Assembly (NCBI RefSeq): GCF_018881715.1
Contig: NZ_JACVPW010000013.1
Location: forward strand, 186,001 to 250,000
Length of the DNA stretch: 64,000 bases
Source of the DNA: Polynucleobacter parvulilacunae
GTDB taxonomy: Bacteria > Pseudomonadota > Gammaproteobacteria > Burkholderiales > Burkholderiaceae
Direction: 5' to 3'
Shown: in pieces, positions 36,195 through 46,712 of the stretch
How the letters are laid out: every line of letters starts with the position of its first letter
Numbering within the stretch: the first letter of the stretch is position 1
Position numbers and translations under genes: made by a program
Notes under the pieces: model-generated
Database searches by the model: none
Seen by the model: only the letters and a program-made list of their open reading frames with translations
Told to the model about the DNA's origin: nothing

Positions 36195-38369
36195 GTGAGT
36201 TCTAAAGAAAACAAATCATGGCCATCATTTCCTGAAGTAAATGTTGAGGCTTGGAAAAAGTCAGCGCAAAAATCTGCACCCAATGGTGATGTTGATTCCT
36301 TGGGTTGGAAAACGCCAGATGGAATTCACTTAAAGGCTTTGTACACATCATCAGATGTTGAGGGCCTTAATTACACCGATACCTTGCCAGGGTTTGAACC
36401 ATTTGTTCGTGGACCGCAAGCAACGATGTACTCAGTTCGTCCTTGGACGATTCGTCAATACGCTGGTTTTTCAACTGCTGAAGAATCCAATGCGTTTTAT
36501 CGCAAAGCGCTTGATGCTGGTGGTCAAGGCGTCTCCGTTGCCTTTGACTTAGCAACCCATCGCGGTTACGACTCAGATCATCCACGCGTTACTGGTGACG
36601 TTGGTAAGGCAGGCGTTGCAATTGATTCTGTGGAAGATATGAAGATCTTGTTTGACGGTATCCCGTTAGATAAGGTATCTGTTTCAATGACCATGAACGG
36701 AGCTGTATTGCCGGTGCTAGCTGGCTATATTGTTGCTGGCGAAGAGCAAGGCGTTAAGCAGGAGCAGTTATCGGGAACGATTCAGAATGACATTCTGAAA
36801 GAGTTCATGGTGCGCAATACCTATATTTACCCGCCAGAGCCTTCAATGCGCATTATTGGCGACATTATTGAGTACACCGCTAAGCACATGCCGAAGTTCA
36901 ACTCGATTTCTATTTCGGGTTATCACATGCAAGAGGCTGGTGCTAACCAAGTATTGGAATTGGCATTCACATTAGCTGACGGTAAAGAGTATGTAAAAAC
37001 AGCGCTTGCTAAGGGCTTAGATGTAGACGGCTTTGCTGGTCGCCTATCTTTCTTCTTTGCTATTGGCATGAACTTCTATCTTGAAGTTGCCAAGTTGCGT
37101 GCTGCACGTTTGCTGTGGTGGCGCATTATGAAGTCCTTTGAGCCAAAGAACCCAAAATCTCTGATGTTGCGTACTCATTGTCAAACCTCCGGTTGGTCTT
37201 TGACAGAGCAGGATCCCTATAACAACGTTGTAAGAACAACGGTTGAAGCTATGGCAGCGGTATTTGGCGGCACTCAGTCATTGCATACCAATTCATTGGA
37301 TGAGGCGATTGCTTTACCTTCAGAGTTCTCAAGCCGCATTGCACGTAATACCCAGTTGATTCTCCAAGAAGAAACCCATATTCCAAGTGTGATCGATCCA
37401 TGGGCAGGTTCCTACATGATGGAAAACCTAACTCAAGAGATGGCTGATAAAGCTTGGGAAATCATCCAAGAGGTTGAAGCCATGGGTGGTATGACTAAGG
37501 CGGTTGAAAGTGGTTGGGCCAAGCTCAAAATTGAAGCTGCTGCCGCTGAAAAGCAAGCCAAGATTGACTCTGGTTCTGATGTAATCGTTGGTGTTAATAA
37601 ATACAAGCTAGGAAAAGAAGATCTAGTTGATGTATTGATGATTGATAACGATAAGGTTCGCGAAGGTCAGGTAGCTCTTCTTAAAGATATCAAGGCAAAA
37701 CGCGATACTCAAAAAGTACAGGCTGCATTAGAAGCATTGACTAAGGCTGCTGAAGATAACTCTGGAAATCTTTTGGAATTATCAGTAAATGCAATTCGTT
37801 TACGTGCAACTGTTGGCGAAGTTTCTGATGCGCTAGAAAAGGTTTACGGGCGCCATCGCGCCGATACTCAAAAGGTGACCGGTGTGTATGCAGCTGCTTA
37901 TGACTCAGCCGAAGGCTGGGCAAAACTCCAAACAGAAATTGCTGATTTTGCAAAAGACTTCGGTCGTCGCCCGCGCGTCATGATTGCCAAACTTGGTCAA
38001 GATGGGCATGATCGTGGTGCCAAAGTAGTCGCTACTGCTTATGCCGATTTAGGCTTTGACGTGGATATCGGACCGTTGTTCCAAACTCCTGAAGAGTGTG
38101 CTCGTCAAGCGATTGAAAACGATGTGCATGCTTTAGGCGTCTCCACCTTAGCTGCCGGCCACAAAACTTTGGTACCAGCCATCATTGCTGAATTGAAGAA
38201 GCAGGGTTCTGATGACATCATCGTGTTCGTTGGTGGCGTTATCCCAAGACAGGACTATGAATTCCTTTACGAAGCAGGTGTAAAGGGAATTTACGGCCCA
38301 GGCACGCCGATTCCAGCTTCGGCTAAGGATGTGCTTGAGCAGATTCGTAAGTCAGTTAAACCCGTTTAA
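36195..38369 (+). CDS. scpA: Methylmalonyl-CoA mutase (single chain)
   Basis: Adenosylcobalamin enzyme interconverting methylmalonyl-CoA and succinyl-CoA. The barrel domain (about 40-560) shows [43 protein letters not shown] and [11 protein letters not shown]. The C-terminal B12 domain carries [10 protein letters not shown] with cobalt ligand His605 in DxHxxG, then GLFQT-type PLFQTPEE and FVGGVIP. The 724 aa are a complete catalytic chain with no separate small subunit. GTG start at 36195 with GGGAG before it. First gene of the operon with meaB, pccB, pccA and a VOC gene. Confidence 0.97.
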   Translation: MSSKENKSWPSFPEVNVEAWKKSAQKSAPNGDVDSLGWKTPDGIHLKALYTSSDVEGLNYTDTLPGFEPFVRGPQATMYSVRPWTIRQYAGFSTAEESNAFYRKALDAGGQGVSVAFDLATHRGYDSDHPRVTGDVGKAGVAIDSVEDMKILFDGIPLDKVSVSMTMNGAVLPVLAGYIVAGEEQGVKQEQLSGTIQNDILKEFMVRNTYIYPPEPSMRIIGDIIEYTAKHMPKFNSISISGYHMQEAGANQVLELAFTLADGKEYVKTALAKGLDVDGFAGRLSFFFAIGMNFYLEVAKLRAARLLWWRIMKSFEPKNPKSLMLRTHCQTSGWSLTEQDPYNNVVRTTVEAMAAVFGGTQSLHTNSLDEAIALPSEFSSRIARNTQLILQEETHIPSVIDPWAGSYMMENLTQEMADKAWEIIQEVEAMGGMTKAVESGWAKLKIEAAAAEKQAKIDSGSDVIVGVNKYKLGKEDLVDVLMIDNDKVREGQVALLKDIKAKRDTQKVQAALEALTKAAEDNSGNLLELSVNAIRLRATVGEVSDALEKVYGRHRADTQKVTGVYAAAYDSAEGWAKLQTEIADFAKDFGRRPRVMIAKLGQDGHDRGAKVVATAYADLGFDVDIGPLFQTPEECARQAIENDVHALGVSTLAAGHKTLVPAIIAELKKQGSDDIIVFVGGVIPRQDYEFLYEAGVKGIYGPGTPIPASAKDVLEQIRKSVKPV

Positions 38370-38390
38370 TTCGGATTACGGATCATAGGC

Positions 38391-39416
38391 ATGCTCGAAG
38401 CTGCTGATCAGGCTCTAGTAAATGATCTTACTGGTGCGCCATCGCTTAAACAGCGTCGCGCATTGGCGAAGATCATTACTTTGCTGGAATCAACTCGCTT
38501 GGACCACCGTCATCGCGCTGATGACGTGCTCAATACTTTGTTGCCTAAAACAGGTAAATCATTTCGGCTTGGTATCTCTGGTGTTCCTGGCGTAGGCAAA
38601 TCAACTCTCATTGAATCTTTGGGTCTTTACCTCATTGAAAAAGGTCATCGTGTTGCGGTCTTGGCGATTGATCCAACATCCAGTTTGTCTGGTGGCTCGA
38701 TTCTGGGTGATAAAACCCGCATGGAGCGTTTATCGGTTTTAGAGAATGCCTTCATTCGTCCAAGCCCTTCCTCATTAACTCTGGGTGGTGTTGCTGAAAA
38801 AACCCGCGAAGCCATGCTGGTGGCTGAGGCAGCGGGTTTTGACATCATTATTGTTGAAACGGTCGGCGTTGGTCAAAGTGAAATTGCCGTTTCTGGTATG
38901 ACCGATATGTTCCTGCTATTGCAATTGCCGAATGCTGGTGACGACCTGCAGGCAATTAAAAAAGGCGTGATGGAAATTGCTGATTTAATTGTGATTAATA
39001 AAGTGGATATCGACCCAGATGCCGCCATGCGCGCACAGCTTTTTATCACTAGCTCATTGCGACTATTAGGTTTTCAGGGCAATCCTGACCATGCATCACA
39101 CGATAAAGAGTTTTGGCATCCACAAGTCATGACCCTGAGCGCATTGGAGGGTAAGGGTGTGCCGGAGCTGTGGGACAAAGTCTCCCATTTTGAAAAGCTT
39201 CAGAAGGCAAACGGCAAATTTGATTCTCGTCGCAAACAACAAGCAGGCGCATGGATGTGGGATCGCATCGATGCAGGATTAAAAAATGCATTTCGTAGCA
39301 ATGTGGCAGTGCAAGAACTTCTACCAAGTTTGATTGCACAGGTAAACCAAGGAACTATGGCAGCTTCAGTAGCAGCAAGACGTCTACTGGAAACCATGGG
39401 GCATGAATTTTTCTAA
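38391..39416 (+). CDS. meaB: Methylmalonyl-CoA mutase-associated GTPase MeaB (ArgK)
   Basis: G-protein chaperone that guards the mutase and controls loading of intact adenosylcobalamin. Walker A is [15 protein letters not shown], switch regions lie in [20 protein letters not shown], Walker B in [13 protein letters not shown], and the guanine-specificity motif in NKVD. Length 341 aa is normal. It lies 21 bases after the mutase gene, the common arrangement for this pair. Confidence 0.97.
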   Translation: MLEAADQALVNDLTGAPSLKQRRALAKIITLLESTRLDHRHRADDVLNTLLPKTGKSFRLGISGVPGVGKSTLIESLGLYLIEKGHRVAVLAIDPTSSLSGGSILGDKTRMERLSVLENAFIRPSPSSLTLGGVAEKTREAMLVAEAAGFDIIIVETVGVGQSEIAVSGMTDMFLLLQLPNAGDDLQAIKKGVMEIADLIVINKVDIDPDAAMRAQLFITSSLRLLGFQGNPDHASHDKEFWHPQVMTLSALEGKGVPELWDKVSHFEKLQKANGKFDSRRKQQAGAWMWDRIDAGLKNAFRSNVAVQELLPSLIAQVNQGTMAASVAARRLLETMGHEFF

Positions 39417-39426
39417 GGAGCGGGAA

Positions 39427-40959
39427 ATGAAGGAAATCATTCAACAACTGGAAGCCAAACGTGAGCTGGCCCGACTGGGTGGTGGGCAAAAGCGTATTCA
39501 GGCTCAGCATTCGAAGGGCAAATTAACGGCCCGTGAGCGTATTGAGCTCTTGCTAGATGCTGGCACATTCGAAGAATGGGATATGTTCGTAGAGCACCGT
39601 TGTCATGACTTTGGCATGGGCGATCAAACAGTTCCTGGCGATGGCGTGGTTACTGGTTACGGAATGATTAATGGCCGCTTGGTTTTTGTATTCTCACAGG
39701 ACTTCACGGTATTGGGCGGATCTTTATCAGAAGCGCATGCTGAAAAGATTTGCAAGATCATGGATCAAGCACTTAAAGTTGGCGCTCCAGTAATTGGTTT
39801 GAATGACTCTGGCGGCGCGCGTATTCAAGAGGGCGTTGCTTCACTTGGTGGCTATGCTGAAATTTTCCAGCGCAATGTTACGGCATCTGGTGTGATCCCA
39901 CAGATCTCCTTGATCATGGGGCCATCTGCCGGTGGTGCGGTTTATTCACCAGCATTGACCGATTTCATCTTCATGGTCAAAGACAGTTCTTACATGTTCG
40001 TTACTGGCCCGGAAGTGGTCAAGACGGTTACCCATGAAGATGTCACCGCGGAAGAATTGGGTGGCGCTGTAACGCACTCCACAGTATCTGGCGTTTGTGA
40101 TTTGGCATTTGATAATGATGTTGACGCCATCATGATGTTGCGTCGCTTCTTTAACTACTTGCCACTTTCTAATCGTGAAAAGCCACCTTTGATCAAAGGT
40201 GCTAATCGTACAGAGGAGCCAGATTTTTCCTTGGATACATTGGTACCATCTAATCCTAATCAACCTTACGATATGAAAGAGTTGATTGAGAAGATTGTTG
40301 ATGACGGTGAGTTCTTTGAATTGCAGCCAGATTACGCAAAAAACATTGTTATTGGTTTTGCCCGTATTGAAGGACGCTCGATTGGTATTGTTGCCAATCA
40401 GCCATTAATTCTGGCTGGTTGTTTGGATATCAAGGCTTCCATTAAAGCGGCGCGTTTTGTGCGCTTCTGTGATGCCTTCAATATCCCTGTAGTCACACTG
40501 GTTGACGTTCCAGGATTCATGCCGGGTACTGCTCAAGAGTATGGCGGCATCATTAAGCATGGTGCGAAATTACTTTATGCCTATGCAGATTGCACTGTAC
40601 CTAAGGTTACTTTGATTACTCGTAAAGCATACGGCGGCGCCTATGACGTGATGGCTTCTAAGCATTTGCGTGGCGACGTGAATTTTGCATGGCCATCAGC
40701 AGAGATTGCAGTAATGGGGCCTAAAGGTGCTGTAGAAATTATTTTCCGCGAAGAGAAATCGGATCCAGAAAAAATTGCTGCACGTGAAGCTGAATACAAG
40801 TCTAAGTTTGCCAACCCATTTGTGGCTGGCCGTCGTGGCTATATTGATGACGTTATCTTGCCTCATGAAACCCGCAAACGTATCGCTCGCTCCCTTGCGA
40901 TGCTCAAAGATAAAGACTTGAAGAATCCTGCGCGTAAACACGGCAATATTCCTCTGTAA
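39427..40959 (+). CDS. pccB: Propionyl-CoA carboxylase beta subunit
   Basis: Carboxyltransferase subunit that carboxylates propionyl-CoA to methylmalonyl-CoA. Crotonase-like halves show [51 protein letters not shown] and [17 protein letters not shown] in the first half, and [23 protein letters not shown] and [13 protein letters not shown] in the second. The start is ATG 39427, with AAGGAG (overlapping the meaB stop) at proper distance; the frame from 39403 would overlap meaB. Length 510 aa is normal. Confidence 0.97.
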   Translation: MKEIIQQLEAKRELARLGGGQKRIQAQHSKGKLTARERIELLLDAGTFEEWDMFVEHRCHDFGMGDQTVPGDGVVTGYGMINGRLVFVFSQDFTVLGGSLSEAHAEKICKIMDQALKVGAPVIGLNDSGGARIQEGVASLGGYAEIFQRNVTASGVIPQISLIMGPSAGGAVYSPALTDFIFMVKDSSYMFVTGPEVVKTVTHEDVTAEELGGAVTHSTVSGVCDLAFDNDVDAIMMLRRFFNYLPLSNREKPPLIKGANRTEEPDFSLDTLVPSNPNQPYDMKELIEKIVDDGEFFELQPDYAKNIVIGFARIEGRSIGIVANQPLILAGCLDIKASIKAARFVRFCDAFNIPVVTLVDVPGFMPGTAQEYGGIIKHGAKLLYAYADCTVPKVTLITRKAYGGAYDVMASKHLRGDVNFAWPSAEIAVMGPKGAVEIIFREEKSDPEKIAAREAEYKSKFANPFVAGRRGYIDDVILPHETRKRIARSLAMLKDKDLKNPARKHGNIPL

Positions 40960-40971
40960 AGGCGCTGACAA

Positions 40972-43011
40972 ATGATGACTACGAAAATGTTTAAGAAAAT
41001 TTTGATTGCTAACCGCGGCGAGATTGCTTGCCGTGTAATGATGACTGCTCAAAAGATGGGCATCAAGACTGTTGCCGTTTATTCTGAAGCGGATAAAGAG
41101 GCGCGTCACGTGCAGTTGGCTGATGAAGCGGTTTGTATTGGGCCAGCACCTTCACGTGAATCCTACTTGGTCATGGATCGCATCATCCAGGCTTGTAAAG
41201 ATACCGGCGCTGAAGCAGTACACCCAGGTTACGGCTTCCTGTCTGAGAACGAGCAGTTTGCTAAGCGCTGCGAAGAAGAGGGTATTGTCTTTATTGGCCC
41301 AAAACACCAATCCATTGCTGCAATGGGCGACAAGATTGCCTCCAAGAAACTTGCTTTAGAAGCCAAGGTTAATACCATTCCTGGTTACAACGAGGCGATT
41401 GATACTACCGAAGAGGCAGTAAAGATTGCTCAAGGTATTGGCTATCCAGTCATGATCAAAGCATCTGCTGGCGGTGGCGGTAAAGGTCTGCGCGTTGCCT
41501 TTAATGACAAAGAAGCTGCAGAAGGTTTTGCTGCTTGTAAAACTGAAGCGATGAATAGCTTTGGCGATGACCGCATCTTTATTGAGAAGTTTGTGGAAGG
41601 TCCGCGCCATATTGAGATTCAGGTATTGGGTGATTCTCATGGCAACGTAGTTTACCTAAACGAACGTGATTGCTCCATTCAGCGTCGTCACCAAAAGGTG
41701 ATCGAAGAAGCTCCGTCCCCATTTATCGATCCTGCAACTCGCAAGGCGATGGGTGAACAAGCGGTAGCGTTGGCTAAAGCAGTGAATTATCAGTCTGCTG
41801 GTACGGTTGAGTTTGTAGTTGGTAAGGATAAGTCTTTCTACTTCCTGGAAATGAATACCCGTTTGCAGGTAGAGCATCCTGTAACGGAAAGTATTACCGG
41901 CCTGGATTTAGTTGAGCAGATGATTCGTGTTGCTGCGGGTGAAAAGCTGACATTCAATCAGGAGGATGTAAAGCTCGATGGTTGGTCGATGGAGTGCCGT
42001 ATTAACGCAGATGACCCGTTCCGCAATTTCCTGCCGTCTACAGGCCGTCTTGTTAAATATCGTCCACCAGAGTCTATTAACGGTGTGCGTGTGGATACTG
42101 GTGTGTATGAGGGCGGTGAGATCCCGATGTACTACGACTCAATGATTGCCAAGTTAATTGTTCACGGCAAAGATCGTACCGAAGTCATTGAAAAGATGCG
42201 TGCCGCATTGAATGATTTCGTGATTCGCGGCATTCACTCCAATATTCCGTTTCAGGCTGCCTTATTGCAGCACCCACGCTTTGTAAATGGCGACTTTACA
42301 ACTGGCTTTATTGCAGAGGAGTATCCAGAGGGTTTTAAAAAGGATTCCGTTCAACCGGCTGACCCTAAGCGTCTTGCTGCTTTAGCCGCATTTATGCGCT
42401 ATCGCTACCTTCAGCATATTCAAATGATTGATGGTCAATTGGCTGGCCATGAAATGATCATCGGCAAAAAGTTTGTTGTAGTTACCGGTAAAAAAGCCGG
42501 ATCTATGGATGATCCTATCGAAGTGCCTATTCGCGTTGAACTCAAGGATGGCATTTATTCAGTCTATATTGATGATGCAGACGGAGTAAGCCGTTATGAC
42601 ATCGTCAGTGACTGGCGTCCAGGACAAATTTGCCTGAACGCCACCATTAATGGTACCCATAAGATCACGGCACAAGTTGAGCGTCGTGGCGTGAGGTATG
42701 CACTGATCCTTGATGGAGTGCATTACGAGTGCATGGTTTTGAGCCCACTGGGTGCAGAGCTGCAACGCCGCATGCCAGTGAAGTTGCCGCCTGATACCTC
42801 TAAACTGGTCATGTCGCCAATGCCCGGACTGTTGACAAAGATTGCCGTCAAGGTGGGTGAAGCGGTAACTGCTGGTCAGAAATTAGCCTCGATTGAAGCA
42901 ATGAAAATGGAAAACACGCTCTCTGCAATGCAGGATGGCGTAGTTGCTGAAATCTGCGCTAAAGAGGGCGAAAGTTTGGCGGTTGATCAATTGATCATTC
43001 GTTTTGAGTAA
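40972..43011 (+). CDS. pccA: Propionyl-CoA carboxylase alpha subunit (biotin carboxylase and carrier)
   Basis: Carboxylates its own biotin using ATP and bicarbonate, then passes the carboxyl to PccB. Biotin carboxylase at about residues 6-455: [74 protein letters not shown] linker domain follows (about 460-600), and the biotinyl domain ends the chain with EAMKMEN, biotin on Lys645. Starts at 40972, 40975 and 40987 are all possible. It follows pccB by 12 bases. Confidence 0.97.
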   Translation: MMTTKMFKKILIANRGEIACRVMMTAQKMGIKTVAVYSEADKEARHVQLADEAVCIGPAPSRESYLVMDRIIQACKDTGAEAVHPGYGFLSENEQFAKRCEEEGIVFIGPKHQSIAAMGDKIASKKLALEAKVNTIPGYNEAIDTTEEAVKIAQGIGYPVMIKASAGGGGKGLRVAFNDKEAAEGFAACKTEAMNSFGDDRIFIEKFVEGPRHIEIQVLGDSHGNVVYLNERDCSIQRRHQKVIEEAPSPFIDPATRKAMGEQAVALAKAVNYQSAGTVEFVVGKDKSFYFLEMNTRLQVEHPVTESITGLDLVEQMIRVAAGEKLTFNQEDVKLDGWSMECRINADDPFRNFLPSTGRLVKYRPPESINGVRVDTGVYEGGEIPMYYDSMIAKLIVHGKDRTEVIEKMRAALNDFVIRGIHSNIPFQAALLQHPRFVNGDFTTGFIAEEYPEGFKKDSVQPADPKRLAALAAFMRYRYLQHIQMIDGQLAGHEMIIGKKFVVVTGKKAGSMDDPIEVPIRVELKDGIYSVYIDDADGVSRYDIVSDWRPGQICLNATINGTHKITAQVERRGVRYALILDGVHYECMVLSPLGAELQRRMPVKLPPDTSKLVMSPMPGLLTKIAVKVGEAVTAGQKLASIEAMKMENTLSAMQDGVVAEICAKEGESLAVDQLIIRFE

Positions 43012-43030
43012 TGTAATCAATACGGCATCT

Positions 43031-43504
43031 ATGACTATGAGCGCTAAGCCATTCAAAATTTTAGGTATTCAGCAAATCGCTATCGGCGGCGAGAGCAAGG
43101 ATCGACTCAAGAAGTTGTGGGTCGATATGCTTGGCTTTGAATACAAAAGCACTTTTGTCTCTGAGCGTGAGAACGTGGATGAGGATATTTGTGCAATTGG
43201 ATCAGGTGCTCATGAGATTGAAGTCGATCTCATGCAGCCATTTGATATCGAAAAGAAACCTGCTGTACACCAAACGCCTTTAAATCATATTGGTTTATGG
43301 GTGGATGATTTGCCTATGGCGGTTGAATGGCTCACCGCGAACGGCCTTCGCTTTGCTCCAGGCGGCATCCGCAAAGGGGCGGCAGGCTATGACATCACCT
43401 TTGTTCATCCCAAGGGAAATGATGAATTCCCCATCAGCGGTGAAGGGGTCCTGATTGAGCTGGTTCAGGCGCCTCCTGAAGTCATTGCAGGATTAAGTTC
43501 ATAA
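43031..43504 (+). CDS. VOC-family protein, methylmalonyl-CoA epimerase candidate
   Basis: Two vicinal-oxygen-chelate repeats: [11 protein letters not shown] ... [14 protein letters not shown], and [25 protein letters not shown] ... VLIELVQAP. Metal ligands expected from the second repeat (His in LNHIG, Glu in LIELV) are present. In the first repeat the usual His is Gln (QQIAI); Gln is accepted as a ligand in human glyoxalase I, so the site may still work. As the last gene of the mutase-carboxylase operon it would supply the missing racemisation of methylmalonyl-CoA. A glyoxalase-like role cannot be excluded. Start taken as ATG 43031; the frame opens at a TTG inside pccA. Confidence 0.8.
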   Translation: MTMSAKPFKILGIQQIAIGGESKDRLKKLWVDMLGFEYKSTFVSERENVDEDICAIGSGAHEIEVDLMQPFDIEKKPAVHQTPLNHIGLWVDDLPMAVEWLTANGLRFAPGGIRKGAAGYDITFVHPKGNDEFPISGEGVLIELVQAPPEVIAGLSS

Positions 43505-43565
43505 TTTGCTTTATTGATTTATCAATTAATTGAATTAGTAACTAAATAAGCAAATAAGGCTTCAT

Positions 43566-44270
43566 GTGGCAAACATATTAGCCATCGACACCTCATCAGC
43601 CTGGTGTTCGGTGGCTTTATCTTTAACTGATCAAACACCAGAGCTGAGACACGAAGCGGTCTCAGCTGGCGCTAGCCAACTCCTATTGCCTTGGATTGAG
43701 TCACTGCTAGGTAATGCCAAGATCAATTTAAAAGATCTAGATGCTATTGCTGTCGGAATTGGTCCTGGTGCATTTACTGGGGTGAGGTTGGGTGTTGCGG
43801 CTGTACAAGGTCTGGCGATTTCGAAGAATCTGCCCGTGATCTCTGTAATTAGCTTGGATGCCATTGCATCACAACTTATTAAATCGCCTGCATTTCAAAA
43901 GACTAATGCAAAACATTTTGTGATTGCTATTGATGCGCGCATGGATGAGGTCTATTGGGCTCGATACGAGGCTCAGCTCGATCTGCTGCCAATGCGTATG
44001 GGTGACATACATCTCACGAAACCTGAGGATATAGCGCTTGAGGGCATTGATTACTTGGCTGGTAGCGCTATTAGCCCATATCGTGAACGCCTGCCAAACT
44101 TTAATGGCGGCTTAGATGCGGAGATTGCGATATCTGCAATAGGTGTTATGGGCTGCGCAAGTTGTTTATTTACAGAAGGTATGCGGCAAGATGTTAGGCA
44201 GCTTGAGCCTTTATACGTACGCAATAAAGTGGCGCTAACTACTGCTGAGCGTGTAGAGGCATTTAAGTAA
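43566..44270 (+). CDS. tsaB: tRNA t6A biosynthesis protein TsaB
   Basis: Scaffold partner of TsaD in making N6-threonylcarbamoyladenosine at tRNA position 37. ASKHA fold: ILAIDTSSAWCSVAL at the N-terminus, HEAVSAGASQLLLPWIESLL, and AVGIGPGAFTGVRLGVAAVQGLA. Length 234 aa is normal. GTG start at 43566. The stop shares one base with the rimI start, so this is the first gene of a three-gene operon tsaB-rimI-holD. Confidence 0.95.
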   Translation: MANILAIDTSSAWCSVALSLTDQTPELRHEAVSAGASQLLLPWIESLLGNAKINLKDLDAIAVGIGPGAFTGVRLGVAAVQGLAISKNLPVISVISLDAIASQLIKSPAFQKTNAKHFVIAIDARMDEVYWARYEAQLDLLPMRMGDIHLTKPEDIALEGIDYLAGSAISPYRERLPNFNGGLDAEIAISAIGVMGCASCLFTEGMRQDVRQLEPLYVRNKVALTTAERVEAFK

Positions 44271-44800
44271 TGTCTGATCAATCAATTTCTGGGGGTGAGG
44301 CAGAGCTTTCCTTCTTGCCGATGCAGCCAGCAGATTTAGATGAAGTTCTCAAGATTGAGTCGGTCTCACATATTCATCCATGGACTAAGGGAAACTTTTC
44401 AGATTCTCTAGCGGCTGGGCATTGGGCTTATTGCATTCGTCCGCAAGTCGATCAGGTAATTAAGGGCTCTTATTTAGATCCGGATGTACTGTGGGCTTAT
44501 TGCATCTTATTTCCTGCGGTAGACGAATTACACCTTCTGAACATTACGGTTTCACCTCATCTTCGTAAGCTTGGCCTGGGTAAAAGAATGATGGCTGCTA
44601 TTGATGGCGTCGCCGCACAGCAAAAAATGCCACGCATCATATTGGAAGTAAGGCCAACCAACACCGCAGCCTTGGCGCTCTATCAAAAATTAGGCTATGA
44701 GCAGATTGGCGTGCGCAAGAATTACTATCCAGCAAGTCCTGAGAGTGGTTCTCGTGAAGATGCGCTCGTAATGGCCAAATCGATTAAGCTAGAGCCATGA
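44270..44800 (+). CDS. rimI: Ribosomal protein S18-alanine N-acetyltransferase
   Basis: GNAT acetyltransferase. Acetyl-CoA loop is LRKLGLGKRMM, preceded by the strand LHLLNITVSP and followed by IILEVRPTNTAALALYQKLGYEQIGVRKNYY, the family hallmark. An insertion of about 20 residues (RPQVDQVIKGSYLDPDV) sits in the middle. TAATG junction with tsaB and ATGA junction with the next gene imply coupled translation. Confidence 0.93.
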   Translation: MSDQSISGGEAELSFLPMQPADLDEVLKIESVSHIHPWTKGNFSDSLAAGHWAYCIRPQVDQVIKGSYLDPDVLWAYCILFPAVDELHLLNITVSPHLRKLGLGKRMMAAIDGVAAQQKMPRIILEVRPTNTAALALYQKLGYEQIGVRKNYYPASPESGSREDALVMAKSIKLEP

Positions 44801-45321
44801 CAAGCACGCATTCAGCCTACTTAAAAGAAATGGGCATTACCGAGTGGACCTCGCGTGATGCCGCACAGGTCATACCAGAGGCAACAGTTGCAGTAAGTGC
44901 TCCTGCCACAGACTTAGACGACACTTCTGCACAGCGCATCTCATACGGCACTTGGTGGTTTTTTGGCATCGAGCCTCAGGGTGATGCACAAATCCTATTT
45001 CAAAATATCATTCGCGCATTAGGGTTGGCTAAAAATGAATGGTCTTGGAAAAATGCTTCGGTTAACTTGAGCCAGCTATCAAGCCCAGAAACACCAGTGG
45101 TTGCGGTAGCATTTGGCGGACCCGTTGCTCAGAAAATAACTGGTGAGCGAGATCCTTTGTCTCAGTTGCGTGAGACAGTGTTAGCACTCAACACGGGGAA
45201 CGAGGAAGAGATTCCAGTGATTGCTTCTTTTGAGTTAAATCAAGTACTCACCAAGCCAAAAGACAAGGCTCTTTTGTGGCAAGATTTATTGCTTGCTAAA
45301 TCTGTATTGCAAAACAGCTGA
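44797..45321 (+). CDS. holD: Probable DNA polymerase III psi subunit (HolD-like)
   Basis: Not obvious at first sight, but both ends match E. coli HolD. YLKEMGITEWTSRDA resembles QLGITQW...R at the psi N-terminus, and LTKPKDKALLWQDLLLAK resembles its C-terminal PTARAALWQQI block; the core VVAVAFGGP would be the central strand. Psi links the clamp loader to chi and thereby SSB. The gene overlaps rimI by four bases, and holD is next to rimI in E. coli too, which supports the call. At 174 aa it is longer than E. coli psi (137). Confidence is moderate because overall similarity is low. Confidence 0.68.
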   Translation: MTSTHSAYLKEMGITEWTSRDAAQVIPEATVAVSAPATDLDDTSAQRISYGTWWFFGIEPQGDAQILFQNIIRALGLAKNEWSWKNASVNLSQLSSPETPVVAVAFGGPVAQKITGERDPLSQLRETVLALNTGNEEEIPVIASFELNQVLTKPKDKALLWQDLLLAKSVLQNS

Positions 45322-45342
45322 TCAGAGTCTCAGAAATCAGGC

Positions 45343-46662
45343 CTAGTGCTTGTGTTCGCCAATGAGATGCATGGAGTCATACTCCGCTTGATTTCTGGCA
45401 TGGCGCTTAATAACGAGCCACATAATGATGCTTACTGTTACGCCAAAGCCAATGATCACAAACTGGACCGGTAAATCTAACCAAATCAGTAGTGAGTAAA
45501 TCAACAGCATTACTAGTACAGAAATATTTTCATTGAAGTTCTGTACGGCAATAGAGTGACCTGCAGACATCAAGACATGGCCACGATGTTGAAGCAATGC
45601 GTTCATTGGCACTACAAAGTATCCAGCTAACCATCCCACCAATATCAATAAGAAATAAGCTGGTAATAAATTGAGGGAAACTTGAAGCTTGCCAATCGAA
45701 AAAATACTGGTATTGGGCAGCATATCTGAGTTGTAGACTGCCATGACACAGACAACCAAGCCCATAGCAATGCCGTAAGGCAAGACGTTTAAGGACTTGC
45801 GTAGCGGAATTCGCCAAGCCGCATAGACGGCGCCGCCTGCAACGCCAACAGCGGAAATTGCCTGCAGAATTGCCCCTTGTGACAGGTTCATGTGGAGTGC
45901 AACTTGCGCCCACTTGATCACAATAAATTGCAGGGTAGCGCCTGCGCCCCAGAATAAAGTGGTAACCGCTAAGGAAATTTGCCCTAGGCGATCATTCCAA
46001 AGTGTCTTAAAGCAGATGGCAAAGTCTTTAACCAATTCAATTGGATTGGTTTTTTGTGAAACGTACCTTGCGCCGGTATCGGGAATCTTTAAGTTAATCA
46101 GTGCTGCAACCACATAAATCATCATGATGATCAGAATGGCTGACTCCGCTGGCGTATCGATGCCCGTATTAATACTCGGTATATCCAAGGCTAAAAGACT
46201 TTCAGAAACGGTGCTGCTGATCAGAACGCCCCCTAAAACTGTTCCTAAAATGATCGAACTTACCGTTAGGCCTTCGATCCAGCCATTGGCGGCTACTAAT
46301 TTTTCAGGGGGGAGTAGTTCAGTCAAAATTCCGTACTTAGCAGGCGAGTAGGCTGCAGCGCCCAAACCAACAATCGCATAAGACATCAGCGGGTGGCTGC
46401 CAACTAGCATTGCTACACATCCAATGAACTTAATGGTGTTTGTGATGAACATGACATTGCCCTTAGGCCTGGAGTCCGCAAAGGCTCCCACAAAGGCTGC
46501 CAAGAGAACATAGGACAATACAAAGAACAATTTAAGCAAAGGCGTCATCCAGGCCGGAGCGTGAAGCTGGGCCAGGAGGGCAATAGCTGCAATTAGGAGA
46601 GCATTATCAGCAAGCGACGAAAAAAATTGCGCCGCCATAATGATGTAAAAGCTACGGTTCAT
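45343..46662 (-). CDS. lplT: Lysophospholipid transporter LplT (MFS)
   Basis: Inner-membrane flippase bringing lysophospholipids back for re-acylation. Twelve predicted helices in 439 aa. Characteristic blocks: MAAQFFSSLADNALLIAAIALL at the N-terminus, AFADSRPKGNVMFITNTIKF after helix 2, GAAAYSPAKYGILTELLPPEKLVAANGWIEGLTV, and the later VPMNALLQHRGHVLMSAGHSIAVQNFNEN. These match LplT closely. No acyltransferase (aas) gene is adjacent. It diverges from alr with a gap of 50 bases. Confidence 0.95.
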   Translation of the reverse strand: MNRSFYIIMAAQFFSSLADNALLIAAIALLAQLHAPAWMTPLLKLFFVLSYVLLAAFVGAFADSRPKGNVMFITNTIKFIGCVAMLVGSHPLMSYAIVGLGAAAYSPAKYGILTELLPPEKLVAANGWIEGLTVSSIILGTVLGGVLISSTVSESLLALDIPSINTGIDTPAESAILIIMMIYVVAALINLKIPDTGARYVSQKTNPIELVKDFAICFKTLWNDRLGQISLAVTTLFWGAGATLQFIVIKWAQVALHMNLSQGAILQAISAVGVAGGAVYAAWRIPLRKSLNVLPYGIAMGLVVCVMAVYNSDMLPNTSIFSIGKLQVSLNLLPAYFLLILVGWLAGYFVVPMNALLQHRGHVLMSAGHSIAVQNFNENISVLVMLLIYSLLIWLDLPVQFVIIGFGVTVSIIMWLVIKRHARNQAEYDSMHLIGEHKH

Positions 46663-46712
46663 TCGTACAATCTAGTCATTAATACAATTAAAACATGAAA
46701 GGAGGGGTAAAT

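Noticed and set aside
40696..41109. 137-codon minus-strand frame across the pccB-pccA junction
   Set aside because: Antisense to two well-conserved genes, composition unlike real proteins here; a shadow frame.
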